Origin: Deltaproteobacteria bacterium
GTDB lineage: Bacteria > Myxococcota_A > Polyangia > DRWM01 > JAAZOP01
Length of the DNA: 64,000 nucleotides
Direction: 5' to 3'
Assembly: GCA_016218765.1 (NCBI GenBank)
Contig: JACRCZ010000141.1
Coordinates: 62,001-126,000, forward strand
Shown here: in pieces, positions 15,908-25,013 of the stretch
Numbering within the stretch: position 1 is the stretch's first letter
How the letters are laid out: every line of letters begins with the position of its first letter
The notes under the pieces: generated by a model
What the model saw: the letters and a program-made list of their open reading frames with translations, nothing else
Told to the model about the DNA's origin: nothing
The model's database searches: none
Made by a program: the position numbers and the translations under genes

Positions 15908-17605
15908 ATGCGGCGAGGTTCTTCACGCATGCTGCTCGCCCTCCCCGCGCTCTTCGGCTGTCCGTCTGTTCCCGCGGGCCCGGGCGCCGGTCCCCCGACG
16001 CCGTCCCCACCCTGCGCCGCGAAGCTGCTCGTCGGCGGCACGGTGCACCTCGGGTTCCACCCCGACGACCGCCCGGTCGAGGCGCTCGGCATCGCCGCCG
16101 ACGGGTGTGTGGCGCTGGCCGGCACGCTTGCCGAGGTCCGGGCCGCGGCTTGCGCCGACGCGGAGGAGATCGACCTCGAAGGTGGTACCGCCGTGCCCGG
16201 GCTGGTCGACGCGCACGGCCACGTCGGGTCGCTCGGCCGTGCGATGGACTCGGCGGACCTGCGCGGGGCGATGACGGCGGAGGAGGCGGCCCGGCGGGCG
16301 GCCGACTGGGCTGGAGCCCTTCCCGAAGGCCGGTGGGCGCTGGGCCGGGGCTGGGACCAGAACCTCTGGCCGGCGGCGGCGTTCCCCGATCGCGCCGTGC
16401 TCGACGCGCTCCTTCCCGACCGTCCCGCGCTGCTCGTCCGCGTCGATGGACACGCCGCGTGGGTGAATTCCGCCGCTCTGGCCGCCGCGGGGATCGATGC
16501 CGGAACGCCCGAGCCGGCGGGGGGCGAGATCCTGCGCCGGCCCGACGGCGAGCCGACCGGCGTGCTCGTGGACAACGCGGTCGACCTGGTCACCGCCCGG
16601 CTGCCGGTCCGCGACGCGGAGGCCCGACGCGACGACATCTTCCACGCGCTCGAGAAGCTCGCGTCCTTCGGGCTCACGGCCGTGCACGACATGGGCGCCG
16701 CCGCCGAGGACCTGCCGGTCTACCGGCAGCTCGCCGAGCAGGGCCTCCTGCCGCTGCGCGTCGCGCTGTACCTGGACGGCACGACGCCGCTGCCCGAGGG
16801 GGTCGAGCGGTCGGCGTGGGGGCGGCTGGAGGTCGTGGGCGTCAAGGGGTTCGCGGACGGCGCGCTGGGCAGCCGCGGCGCCCTGCTCCTCGCGGACTAC
16901 GCCGACGAGCCCGGACACCGCGGCCTGGAGGTCGCCTCCGTGGAGCGGCTGGTGGAGCTCGGGCAAGCCGCGTACTCCCGGCGATTGGCGCTCGCGATCC
17001 ACGCCATCGGCGACGCGGGCATCCGCAACGCGCTGGACGCGCAGGAGCGGCTCGGGCCCCCGCCCTACGGCGTCTCCCGGCCCCGGATCGAGCACGTGCA
17101 GATCCTCGCGCCCGAGGACCTGTCGCGCTTCGGGGCCCTCGGCATCGTCGCTTCCATGCAGCCCGTCCACGCCGTTTCGGACATGGGCTGGGCGGAGCAG
17201 CGCGTCGGGCCCGCGCGCCTCGCGCTGGCCTACGCGTGGCGGGCGCTGGCGAACAGCGGGGCGCGGCTGGCCTTCGGCACCGACTTCCCGGTCGAGTCCC
17301 CCGATCCGTTCGCCACGCTGGCCGCGGCGGTCACGCGGCGGGACGCGGCGGGGCTGCCGGAGGGCGGGTGGCACCCCGAGCAGTGTCTGCGCGTGCCGGA
17401 GGCGCTGGAAGCCATGACCTGGGGCGCGGCGTACGCGGTCGACGCGGACACCTCGCGCGGGCGGCTCGTGCCCGGCCTGGAGGCCGACATCACCGTGCTC
17501 GACCGCGACCCGCTCGCCGTGCCCGACACGGCGGAGCTGCGCTCGATTCGTCCGACGATGACCGTCGTCGGCGGCGAGGTGCGGCGCCTCTCCCCCGACC
17601 GGTGA
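15908..17605 (+). CDS. Amidohydrolase of the YtcJ type, lipid-anchored
   Basis: 565 residues. The N-terminus has a short hydrophobic segment ending LFGC, a likely lipobox, so the enzyme is probably periplasmic. Metal-dependent hydrolase motifs: VDAHGHV (residues 100-106), VVGVKGFADG (metal-bridging Lys region), AIHAIGDAG, and GTDFPVESPDPF with the catalytic Asp. The family (YtcJ/N-substituted formamide deformylase-like) hydrolyses amide-type bonds; substrate unknown. The ATG at 15908 has only a weak ribosome site. Convergent with the lipoprotein gene at 17624. Confidence 0.88.
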   Translation: MRRGSSRMLLALPALFGCPSVPAGPGAGPPTPSPPCAAKLLVGGTVHLGFHPDDRPVEALGIAADGCVALAGTLAEVRAAACADAEEIDLEGGTAVPGLVDAHGHVGSLGRAMDSADLRGAMTAEEAARRAADWAGALPEGRWALGRGWDQNLWPAAAFPDRAVLDALLPDRPALLVRVDGHAAWVNSAALAAAGIDAGTPEPAGGEILRRPDGEPTGVLVDNAVDLVTARLPVRDAEARRDDIFHALEKLASFGLTAVHDMGAAAEDLPVYRQLAEQGLLPLRVALYLDGTTPLPEGVERSAWGRLEVVGVKGFADGALGSRGALLLADYADEPGHRGLEVASVERLVELGQAAYSRRLALAIHAIGDAGIRNALDAQERLGPPPYGVSRPRIEHVQILAPEDLSRFGALGIVASMQPVHAVSDMGWAEQRVGPARLALAYAWRALANSGARLAFGTDFPVESPDPFATLAAAVTRRDAAGLPEGGWHPEQCLRVPEALEAMTWGAAYAVDADTSRGRLVPGLEADITVLDRDPLAVPDTAELRSIRPTMTVVGGEVRRLSPDR

Positions 17606-17623
17606 GTCCGCGGACGCGCGCCA

Positions 17624-18862
17624 TCAGGGGAGCGTGACCCGGACGAGCCGGGGCCAGTAGGCGTCCGGGTTCGCCTGCCGGCGCTCCTCGGCGTCCGGGG
17701 CCAGCGTGCTCACGTCGTAGCTCACGACGATGTCGGACGGCGCGAGCGGATCCGACAGCTCGGGATGGAGCATCGGATAGCCGCACAACGCGTCGGGATC
17801 GTCGGACGGCAGCCGGCAGCCGATCAGCGCCGCCGGCGCGGACCACGGGCCGTCCGGACGGTCGGACAGGCTGACGTCGATGTGATCGCCGAAGCCCTCG
17901 ATCGAGACGTGCACGTACCTCCCGCGCCCGGGGAGGTAGCGGACGGACGAGCGGTGGGGACCGCCCTGGAAGACGACGACCGACTCCGCCGCGTCCGCGG
18001 ACCAGCCGCCGGCTCCCGCGAAGTAGCGATACGAGGAGACCTGCTCGACGGGTCCGCGGTCGGCGCGGGCGAGGTGGCAGTCGTAGCCCAGGTCGTGGGG
18101 CTCGCCGTAGCAGCCGTAGACGTAGGGCACGTCGTCGACGACGAGCGCCGAGTCGCCGAAATCGGCGTCGGCCATCCAGAGGTAGTCCTCCAGGAACCGC
18201 ACGTGATCGGCCCCGTCGTCGAACCAGCCGAGCTTCGTGCCCACTTTGCGCACGCCGAACGTGCTGGCGGCGTCGAGCACCCAGTGGCGACCGAAGATCC
18301 AGCTCCGCCCGCCCTGGCGGACGGAATCGCCCGGCGAGAACAGGGAGCCTTCACCGAGGTCGGCGAGATCGACGACCGACACGGGGTGTTCGCCGCCGAG
18401 GAACGAGCCTCCGGGCGGGCACGCGCCGAGCGGCAGGTCGTCGGGGACCACGGCGGCGGGATGCGAGATCACCGTTCCGTCCGGGGCGACCCCGTCGCCC
18501 AGGATCCAGAGGCACCGGCCGTCGCCGGTCTCGAGCGTGATGCCGCCGCTGCCCAGCCGCGCCAGCGGGCCGCCCGGGGAGTGGAACGGCAGGCAGTCGG
18601 CTTCCGGCGTCGCGGTCCGGTAGACCCGGCTCGCCGTCGGGCAGCGCCAGACGAGCTCGCCGAGGTCACACTCGGGAGGGACCTCGACCAGGGCGCTGCA
18701 GGCGCCGGACTCCCGCTTCACGCAGTGGAAGTCGGCGACGCCGCTGCACGTCGCGGTTTCGCCTGCGTCGTCGTCCCGGTCGAAGCCGTGGGACAGGTAG
18801 CACCCGCCGGCGACGGACGCCGCGAGCAGGGCCGAGCAGGTTCTCGCGATTCTTCTCCGCAT
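17624..18862 (-). CDS. Lipoprotein with propeller-like DUF4185-type domain
   Basis: 412 residues from ATG 18862, preceded by GGAGGCGGTG. Signal peptide with lipobox VAGGC, Cys-rich segment to about residue 75, then repeating units with ILGDG, WIFGRHW, VVFQGG and IVVSYDVS, which resemble the blades of DUF4185/DUF5005-like glycosidase-type propellers. The family is uncertain. Conserved Asp/Tyr-rich strands are visible, but no catalytic pair can be named. The 295-bp gap upstream (18863-19157) shows no further gene. Confidence 0.7.
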   Translation of the reverse strand: MRRRIARTCSALLAASVAGGCYLSHGFDRDDDAGETATCSGVADFHCVKRESGACSALVEVPPECDLGELVWRCPTASRVYRTATPEADCLPFHSPGGPLARLGSGGITLETGDGRCLWILGDGVAPDGTVISHPAAVVPDDLPLGACPPGGSFLGGEHPVSVVDLADLGEGSLFSPGDSVRQGGRSWIFGRHWVLDAASTFGVRKVGTKLGWFDDGADHVRFLEDYLWMADADFGDSALVVDDVPYVYGCYGEPHDLGYDCHLARADRGPVEQVSSYRYFAGAGGWSADAAESVVVFQGGPHRSSVRYLPGRGRYVHVSIEGFGDHIDVSLSDRPDGPWSAPAALIGCRLPSDDPDALCGYPMLHPELSDPLAPSDIVVSYDVSTLAPDAEERRQANPDAYWPRLVRVTLP

Positions 18863-19157
18863 CACCGCCTCCCGCCTCACGGAGCTTCGCGCAGGTGCGA
18901 CCGCCGTGCCAATGCGGATCGGAAGCGAAACCCGAAGGGGCCGGCCTGCCGGCTGCCGGAGTGCCGGAGCGACGATGTGGCGCGCGAGCCACATTCGCCC
19001 GGTCCGCAGCGGCCGCGGCGGTCGCGGCGGGGTGCCCCGGCCGATGGACTCCCAAGGACGGGACACGAGAGCCCGGCCACCGGAGCCGCGATTCGTTTTC
19101 GTCCGTTGCGGATTACACTGGCGGTGCGGCCACGCGGCCGCAGGAGGTGGAGACGGA

Positions 19158-19574
19158 ATGACCCCCCCGAAGGACATCGATGCGTACCTCGCGACGGTCG
19201 CGCCGGAGGCCCGGGCGGCGCTGGAGTCGGTGCGGAAGGCCATCCACGCGGCGGCGCCCGGCGCCGCGGAGGGGATCAGCTGGGGCATGCCGTCCTTCAA
19301 GGTCGACGGCAAGATCGTCGCCGGAATTGCGGCGTTCAAGGCGCACTGCAGCTACTTCCCGTACGGGCACGAGGTCCTGGAGCTGCTGCAGGAGGAGCTG
19401 AAGGGCTACGAGCTCACGAAGGGCACCATCCACTTCCCGTTCGACAGGCCGCTTCCGCGATCGCTGGTCGCCAAGCTGGTCAAGGCCCGAATCCGCGTGT
19501 CCGGCGGCGCCCGGCCCCGGCGGACGGCGGGCGGACCGAAGCGCCGCCCGACCAAGACCCGCGGGGACCGGTGA
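19158..19574 (+). CDS. DUF1801-family protein
   Basis: 138 residues starting MTPPKDIDAYLATVAPEAR. The motifs ISWGMPSFKVDGK, AAFKAHCSYFPYG and GTIHFPFDRPLP are hallmarks of DUF1801 (YdhG-like), a small cytoplasmic family of unknown biochemical role. A basic Arg/Lys/Pro tail of about 25 residues follows the domain. AGGAGGTGGAG lies about ten bases before the ATG. TACACT at 19114-19119 may be the -10 of its promoter. Single gene. Confidence 0.92.
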   Translation: MTPPKDIDAYLATVAPEARAALESVRKAIHAAAPGAAEGISWGMPSFKVDGKIVAGIAAFKAHCSYFPYGHEVLELLQEELKGYELTKGTIHFPFDRPLPRSLVAKLVKARIRVSGGARPRRTAGGPKRRPTKTRGDR

Positions 19575-19697
19575 AGGCGGCCCGATGCCGCGCCGGATGA
19601 CGCAAGAGCCACGAGCCGACGTCGCCCCGGTTGGCGGACCAGATCGCAGACTGCGCGTCGAGCGCGCCGATGATGCAAGCGCCGGCGCGCTGCGGCG

Positions 19698-19994
19698 TCA
19701 GGTCTTGCCGAGCTTGCTCAACCCCTTCTTCAGGTCCTCCGCGTTCATGATCGGGGTCACCTTCACCTCGGCGTCGAGGTTGGTGAACAACGGTTCGAGC
19801 AGCGGGGGCAGGTCGGACGATTCCTTGAGGTCGACGACGAAGTACCCGGTCCGCTGGCCGCTCTCGAGGCCGAAGTACGCGGCCTCGGGCCGCACCCGCT
19901 CGATGAAGCCCATCATCGTGTTCTGCAGTGTCCCGTCCTTGAGCGCCCGGTTCCCCGTCTGGACGGGGATGCACGCCTGAATCAATACTCGCAT
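19698..19994 (-). CDS. Small ferredoxin-like-fold hypothetical protein
   Basis: 98 residues starting MRVLIQACIPVQTGN, with YFGLESGQRTGYFVVDL and a final MNAEDLKKGLSKL helix. The beta-alpha-beta pattern suggests a dimeric alpha-beta barrel fold. Similar proteins of about 100 residues occur in actinobacteria and myxobacteria without assigned function. It shares the TG(Y/W) strand and C-terminal layout with the 88-residue protein at 30710. GGGAGGAATCCA precedes the ATG. Confidence 0.78.
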   Translation of the reverse strand: MRVLIQACIPVQTGNRALKDGTLQNTMMGFIERVRPEAAYFGLESGQRTGYFVVDLKESSDLPPLLEPLFTNLDAEVKVTPIMNAEDLKKGLSKLGKT

Positions 19995-20043
19995 TGGATT
20001 CCTCCCATGGCTTTCGCGCGGCCACCCCGGCCGCGGACGGCTC

Positions 20044-20070
20044 ATGCTAACCACGAACGGCGCGCGTCAA
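20044..20070 (-). promoter_or_regulatory. Promoter of the 98-residue protein gene
   Basis: Minus strand: TTGACG (20070-20065), 15-bp spacer, TAGCAT (20049-20044). The spacer is short, though both hexamers are good. Confidence 0.4.
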
Positions 20071-20105
20071 ACGGGAAACGGCGCGGCAAGACGGCGCGGC
20101 GACCG

Positions 20106-20134
20106 TTGCCGCGCACCACCCCGAATGCTACGGT
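20106..20134 (+). promoter_or_regulatory. Promoter of the 369-residue lipoprotein gene
   Basis: TTGCCG (20106-20111), 17-bp spacer, TACGGT (20129-20134). Transcription from about 20141 would leave a leader of about 100 bases. It diverges from the promoter at 20044-20070. Confidence 0.5.
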
Positions 20135-20241
20135 CCGGGACGTGCGGGAGCGGAGGGTCGGTGGATCGGCCGGCGGCGCGGCGGGGACGTCGGGCCTGCG
20201 CGGCGGGTCGTCGACTCTCGACGATCCGCGGGAGGTGTGAC

Positions 20242-21351
20242 ATGGGCCGATCGGCCGGCGCGTGCTGTCTCGGTTTCCTGATCGTCGTGGTTGGCCCGTC
20301 GTGCGGCGAGACGCCGCGTTTCGGGACGATGTTCGAAGAAGTCGAGCGGATGTCTTGGGACTCGGACTACGTGGACGGCCGGTGGGAGCCGGACTGGGAC
20401 GATGCGGCGTTCTATGGGCCGGCGTACTACGCGAGGGTCGGCTGGGAGCGCGGCGACGAAACGTACCGGCAGCGCGCGCGGGACGGCGTCCGTCACAACC
20501 TCGACGAGATCATCGGGACCGCCGTGGCCGGCGGGGTCTCCGCCGTGGCGGACAACATGACCGAGGTCCTGTACGCGGTGCTCGGCGTGCTCGACTACAT
20601 GGAGGTCTCGGGCGACCTGTCCGGCCTCGACCGCATCGACGAGTCGCTCGACCTGGCGGACCTGATCGTCTCCCGGCTCTGCGCCGACTACTGCCAGGGG
20701 TTCCCCAGCTACGCCATGGACACCTACGGCCCCACGGTCGTGACCGGCATGATCGCCATCGTCTACCTGCAATACGCGGTGCTGATCGACGCGCCGCGCG
20801 AGGCCGAGCGTGTGGCGCGTGCGGGGGAGATCCTCGCACGGATCGAGGAGCGGGCATGGAACGGCTCGTACTACCTCTTCACGCCCGACCGCCCCGACTA
20901 CCTCGACCTGTACCCGAACGTCGTGATGATGATCGCGCTCGCGCGCTACCACCAGGCCACCGGCGACGCCGGGGCGCTCGAGCGCGCCGAGGGCCTGTTC
21001 GAGGCGATCCGGCCGCTGCGTTGCACCGACCGGCCGGGCTACAAGAGCCTCTATTCGGCCGAGGCCATGGGGGCCCGCACGGACGACTACACGACGTTGT
21101 CGGCGATGAACTACACCATGTTCGCCCTGGCCCTTCTCGCCGAGGAGAGCGGCGACCCGCGCTACCGCGACGAGATCGACTGGCTCGAGGGCTTCGTCGA
21201 GGACTACCTCTACGTCGAGGCGGACGGGAAGGTCTACCATCACTGGATGGACGGCCGGCTCGCGCTGCCGACCGACCTCGAGTACTTCTGCATCGGCTGC
21301 AACCTGCAGTTCCTCTACGTCGACTGGTGGGTCCGTCACCACCTGGATTGA
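20242..21351 (+). CDS. Lipoprotein with alpha/alpha-toroid-like domain
   Basis: 369 residues from ATG 20242 with GGGAGGTGTGAC as ribosome site. The signal peptide ends at a cysteine in VGPSC. The rest is helical with Tyr/Trp/Asp-rich motifs (WEPDWDDAAFYGPAYYARVGW; YLDLYPNVVMMIALARY), recalling (alpha/alpha)6 barrels of glycoside hydrolases or lyases, but no family is certain. The last 39 codons and about 18 bp of downstream DNA are duplicated at 21744-21880, beyond the cupin gene. Confidence 0.75.
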   Translation: MGRSAGACCLGFLIVVVGPSCGETPRFGTMFEEVERMSWDSDYVDGRWEPDWDDAAFYGPAYYARVGWERGDETYRQRARDGVRHNLDEIIGTAVAGGVSAVADNMTEVLYAVLGVLDYMEVSGDLSGLDRIDESLDLADLIVSRLCADYCQGFPSYAMDTYGPTVVTGMIAIVYLQYAVLIDAPREAERVARAGEILARIEERAWNGSYYLFTPDRPDYLDLYPNVVMMIALARYHQATGDAGALERAEGLFEAIRPLRCTDRPGYKSLYSAEAMGARTDDYTTLSAMNYTMFALALLAEESGDPRYRDEIDWLEGFVEDYLYVEADGKVYHHWMDGRLALPTDLEYFCIGCNLQFLYVDWWVRHHLD

Positions 21352-21379
21352 GGCCGCGGCGGGCGGTGGCGGCGGCAGG

Positions 21380-21709
21380 TCAGTCCACGATGAGGAGCCT
21401 GACTCCGCCGTCGGAAGACGAGCGGTGGGCCTCGGCACCGTCCGAAACCAGGTAGCACATGCCCTTCGAGACGACGGATCTCCGCCCGTCCCTGAGCTCC
21501 GAGACGAACGAGCCTTCGAGCACGTAGACGACGTGCCCCTTGTCGCACCAGTGGTCGGCGAGATAGCCCGGCCCGTACTCGACGATGCGGACCCGGATGT
21601 CGCCCCGACGAACGGTCTTCCAGACCGCTGCGCCCCTGGATCCCGGGTGCTCCTCCGGGGCGAGGGTTTCAAGGTCGATCGTCTCGTAGGGGATGCCCTT
21701 GATCTCCAT
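21380..21709 (-). CDS. DHCW-motif cupin protein
   Basis: 109 residues, a single-domain cupin. The motif LADHWCDKGHVVYVLEG (about residues 50-66) is typical of DHCW-motif cupin proteins, small cytoplasmic beta-barrels that may bind a metal or small ligand. GGGAG lies about ten bases before the ATG at 21709. It lies on the opposite strand between the lipoprotein gene and the duplicated copy of that gene's end. Confidence 0.88.
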   Translation of the reverse strand: MEIKGIPYETIDLETLAPEEHPGSRGAAVWKTVRRGDIRVRIVEYGPGYLADHWCDKGHVVYVLEGSFVSELRDGRRSVVSKGMCYLVSDGAEAHRSSSDGGVRLLIVD

Positions 21710-21743
21710 GAAGCTGCTCCCTTCGAAGGCGGTTCTACCACGT

Positions 21744-21863
21744 CTCTACCACCACTGGATCGGCGGCCGGCACGCGCTGCCGACCGACCTCGACTACGTC
21801 TGCATCGGCTGCGACCTGCAGTTCATCTACGCGGACTGGTGGGTCAGTCACCACCTGGATTGA
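21744..21863 (+). pseudogene. Duplicated 3' end of the 20242 lipoprotein gene
   Basis: Reading from CTC at 21744 to TGA at 21863 gives LYHHWIGGRHALPTDLD and on to the stop. It aligns without gaps to the last 39 residues of the lipoprotein (29 of 39 identical), and the next 18 bases after the stop are also shared. No start codon or ribosome site precedes it, so it is a gene remnant, probably left from an ancestral second copy. All substitutions keep the frame open, suggesting the copy was once functional. Confidence 0.8.
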
Positions 21864-21934
21864 GGCCGCGGCGGGCGGCGAGACTCGGGGTCAAGGCCCA
21901 GGTCGGAGTCCTGGTCGGGCGGAGAAGGAGCAGG

Positions 21935-23827
21935 TCAGGGAGTCGTGTCGCGCCAGTCGATGTCCAGGAAGGCGCGCGCCACAGCTGGATCGAAGTGGGA
22001 GCCGATCTGGGACGCGATGTGCTGTCGGGTCTTGTCCTCGGACCAGGCCGGCCGGTAGGGTCGGTCGGAGCGCAGGGCGTCCCAGACATCGACGACCGCA
22101 AACATCCGGGCGGCGAGCGGGATGTCCTCGCCGCGCAGGCCGAGCGGGTAGCCGCTGCCGTCCCACTTCTCATGATGGCCGTAGGGGATGGCGATGGCCG
22201 GCCTGAGGTAGGGGATGCGTTGCAGGAGGTCGCGGGCGAGGACGGGGTGGCGCCGCATGATGACCCACTCCTCATCGGTCAACTTCCCGGGCTTGAGAAG
22301 CACCGCGTCGGGGATGCCGACCTTGCCGATGTCGTGCAGGAGGGCGCCGCGCCGCGCGTGGACGAGCTCGGCGCCGGAGAAGCCTAGCGCTGCGGCCAGG
22401 CGTTCGGTCATTGCGGTCACACGCAGGGAGTGCCCCTCGGTTTCTTTGTCCCGCAGGTCGAGGGCGCGGGACCATCCTTCGATGGTGGCGTCGTAGGCGA
22501 CCGCCAGATCGAGGTTGGAGCGCTGGAGGTTCCCGAACAAGTTGAGATTGTCGACGGCGAGGGCGGCCTGGCCCGCGAGGGTCTCGAGGAAGTCCAGCCA
22601 GTCCGGCGGGGGCTCGAACGGTCGCCGCATGAACACCTCGAGCACGCCGCAGAGCTGTCCCTTGGCGACGACTGGGGCGACGGCGCAGAAGGCCAGGCCC
22701 TCGGAGCCGACCACGGCGCGGTCGAACTCCCCGGGATCGTCCGCGAGGCGGGGTATCACGACGGTACGGCGCTCCAGCGCGGCGACACCCGCGTGGCCGC
22801 GACCCACCCGCAGCCGGGTGCCCCGGAGGGCGTCGGTGCGGAAGCCGAGACCATCGGCCCATCGGAGGGTCCCGCTGGTCGAGTCGAAGACCAGGATGTC
22901 GGCGGCGTCGACTTCGAGCTGTGCCACCGCCTGCTGCAGGAGGATGTCGAAAGTGACGGTCAACTCGGACGCGCTGGTGATCGCCACGTCGATGCGGCGC
23001 AACGCTTCGAGCCGCCGGGCACGGAGCTGGGCCCGGCGCTCGGTCCGCCTCGCTTCGCTCACGTCGCTGAACAGGGCCACGAAACGGCCCGGCCGCGAAC
23101 GGTAGGCGACCACTTCGAAGTGCCGTCCCATCGCCTCGACGTGCTGATCGAAGCGCGCGGGCCGACCCGTCTGGACGACCTGGCCGTACCGAGCAATGAG
23201 TCCCGTCTGTTCGATGCCGGGCACGACCTCGGTCACCCGCTTGCCGAGAATGTTCGCCACGGGGAGTCCCGTCAGCCTCTCGAACGCGGGATTGGCGGCG
23301 AGGAAGACATAGTCGGCGGGCGTGCCCGTGTCGTCCAGGATCAGCTCGTGCAGTGCCATTCCCAGGGGAAGGTGTTCGAAGAGCAGCCGATGCTGGACCC
23401 GGGCGCTCGAAAGCTCGCCTCGCATTTCCTCGAGCTCGGTGATCTCCTGGACCGTCCCGGTGGAGCGGATCGGCTCATCCCGCGGACCGAACACCGTCTC
23501 GCAACGTCCCTCGACCCACTTCGTCCGCCCGCCGCGCATCTGCAGGCGGACGACGATGCGCCACGGCACCCGGTCCTGGAGCGCGCACAGGAAACTCGAC
23601 TCGACAGTCGGGCGATCGTCCGGATGGACCGCTCCGAGCAACGCGGCGAACGACGGGTCGTCGCGGACCGAATCCAGCTCGAAGATCCGTCGCGCCTCGT
23701 CGGAGAGCCAAATTCCGGAGGACTGCAGATTCACCTCCCAGCAGCCGAGGCGTGCCAGATGCTGTGCTTCGCGCAATCGCCGCAGTTCCTCCGTCGTTGC
23801 GTTCGCCGAACGAGCGTCCTGGTCCAT
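21935..23827 (-). CDS. PAS-PAS-GAF-HD-GYP signalling protein
   Basis: 630 residues from ATG 23827. Two PAS domains (about 18-145 and 150-275), a GAF domain (about 300-460) and a C-terminal HD-GYP domain. The last has HD at 498-499 in LLHDIGKVGIPD, HHEKWDGSGYP with GYP at 559-561, and VDVWDAL, all needed for a cyclic-di-GMP phosphodiesterase. No membrane segment, so it is probably a cytoplasmic sensor whose PAS/GAF ligands are unknown. The ribosome site is weak. No GGDEF partner is nearby. Confidence 0.93.
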   Translation of the reverse strand: MDQDARSANATTEELRRLREAQHLARLGCWEVNLQSSGIWLSDEARRIFELDSVRDDPSFAALLGAVHPDDRPTVESSFLCALQDRVPWRIVVRLQMRGGRTKWVEGRCETVFGPRDEPIRSTGTVQEITELEEMRGELSSARVQHRLLFEHLPLGMALHELILDDTGTPADYVFLAANPAFERLTGLPVANILGKRVTEVVPGIEQTGLIARYGQVVQTGRPARFDQHVEAMGRHFEVVAYRSRPGRFVALFSDVSEARRTERRAQLRARRLEALRRIDVAITSASELTVTFDILLQQAVAQLEVDAADILVFDSTSGTLRWADGLGFRTDALRGTRLRVGRGHAGVAALERRTVVIPRLADDPGEFDRAVVGSEGLAFCAVAPVVAKGQLCGVLEVFMRRPFEPPPDWLDFLETLAGQAALAVDNLNLFGNLQRSNLDLAVAYDATIEGWSRALDLRDKETEGHSLRVTAMTERLAAALGFSGAELVHARRGALLHDIGKVGIPDAVLLKPGKLTDEEWVIMRRHPVLARDLLQRIPYLRPAIAIPYGHHEKWDGSGYPLGLRGEDIPLAARMFAVVDVWDALRSDRPYRPAWSEDKTRQHIASQIGSHFDPAVARAFLDIDWRDTTP

Positions 23828-23891
23828 GGATGCAACTCTCAGCCCCCCGGGTTGCGGTACGAGCGAATCATGGGCACGCGGCGGGGGCTCG

Positions 23892-24866
23892 TCAACGCCG
23901 CGGGGCCGGACGGTAGGTCCGATTCGCGCCGCGCGATCCGGTCGGCTCGATGCCGGCCACACGCGCCGGCGGGGACCCGCCCGAAAGGAGGTCCTGCCCG
24001 CTGCCGGACGGCGGAGGCGGGCGGCCGGACTTGCGACGGGCGACCGGCGGGTTCCTGGGGCCCGAGCCCAGGTGCATCTGGATGCACATCTGGACGCAAT
24101 CGACGGAGTGGACGTTGGCGAGTCCCGCGTTGTCCTCGAACAGGACGCGCTGGCGCCCGGTCCGCGCGCTGACCGCGATGTCGCGGTAGTTGATGCTGCC
24201 GAAGCAGATCCCGATGAGGTACGCCTTGCCCGGCGCCTTGGTCCCCACGATGCTCAGGATCTCCGGCTGCGAGACGACCGGACCGCCGCTGTTGCCGGGG
24301 AAGACGAACGCGTCGACCAGGAACGGCGCCTGCGGGTCGTCGAAAACGTCGCGCACGCGGGCCAGCACCCCGCCGCGGACGATGACCGAGTTCCGCAGGC
24401 CGCCGACCATCCCCATCGGGAACCCCAGGACGAAGACGTGATCGCCCTCGGACACGCCGCTCGACCGCAGCTTCTCCGTCGTGGCGACGTCGCGCTCCTC
24501 CGCGAAGTACGCCGCCTGCATGCCGTCGGCGCGGAGCTTCTGGATCTTGATCGGCACCACGCCGACGTCCACGGCGGGGTCCGGATGGCCGAACCAGACC
24601 GGCCGTCCCTGGTCGTGCAGGACCAGCGGGTAGTCCCGGGCCGGGGCGTTCGCCGCGGGATTGCAGCGCAGGTAGAGCAGCTCGTTGTCGGCCAGCACGT
24701 GCCGGTTGGTCACCAGGTAGACCCGGTGCCGCGCCTGGCCGTTCTCGTCGGCGCCGACGACCCTGCCGTAGAGGAAGCCGGACGCGATCCACATCTTCTC
24801 GCCGGCCGCGTCCTCGCTGCCGATGGCGACGACGCTGTCGACGAAATGCGGCGGAATCAGCGCCAC
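23892..24866 (-). CDS. Trypsin-like serine protease
   Basis: 324 residues from a GTG at 24866 with GGGAGGAGGGGAG upstream. The catalytic triad is visible: H56 in LVTNRHVLA, D100 in AVDVGVVPI, S193 in FPGNSGGPVV. The chymotrypsin-like fold covers about residues 10-260; a Pro/Arg-rich tail of about 60 residues follows. No signal peptide is seen, so it may act in the cytoplasm. Divergent from the AgmX-like gene, with its own promoter. Confidence 0.9.
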   Translation of the reverse strand: MALIPPHFVDSVVAIGSEDAAGEKMWIASGFLYGRVVGADENGQARHRVYLVTNRHVLADNELLYLRCNPAANAPARDYPLVLHDQGRPVWFGHPDPAVDVGVVPIKIQKLRADGMQAAYFAEERDVATTEKLRSSGVSEGDHVFVLGFPMGMVGGLRNSVIVRGGVLARVRDVFDDPQAPFLVDAFVFPGNSGGPVVSQPEILSIVGTKAPGKAYLIGICFGSINYRDIAVSARTGRQRVLFEDNAGLANVHSVDCVQMCIQMHLGSGPRNPPVARRKSGRPPPPSGSGQDLLSGGSPPARVAGIEPTGSRGANRTYRPAPRR

Positions 24867-24894
24867 GGCAACTCCCCTCCTCCCGACCCTCGCC

Positions 24895-24923
24895 ACGGTA
24901 GACGGATCGGGCCCGTCCTGCAA
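24895..24923 (-). promoter_or_regulatory. Promoter of the serine protease gene
   Basis: Minus strand: TTGCAG (24923-24918), 17-bp spacer, TACCGT (24900-24895), about 29 bases before the GTG. On the other strand TAACAT (24961-24966) may be the -10 for the divergent gene. Confidence 0.5.
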
Positions 24924-25013
24924 CGTCGGGCGCGCACTTCCATCGAACCGTCGCCCGACGTAACATGGCGCTTCCGGGGGGCGCCGCGCGTCCCAGGCCC
25001 AGGAGGATCCCCG

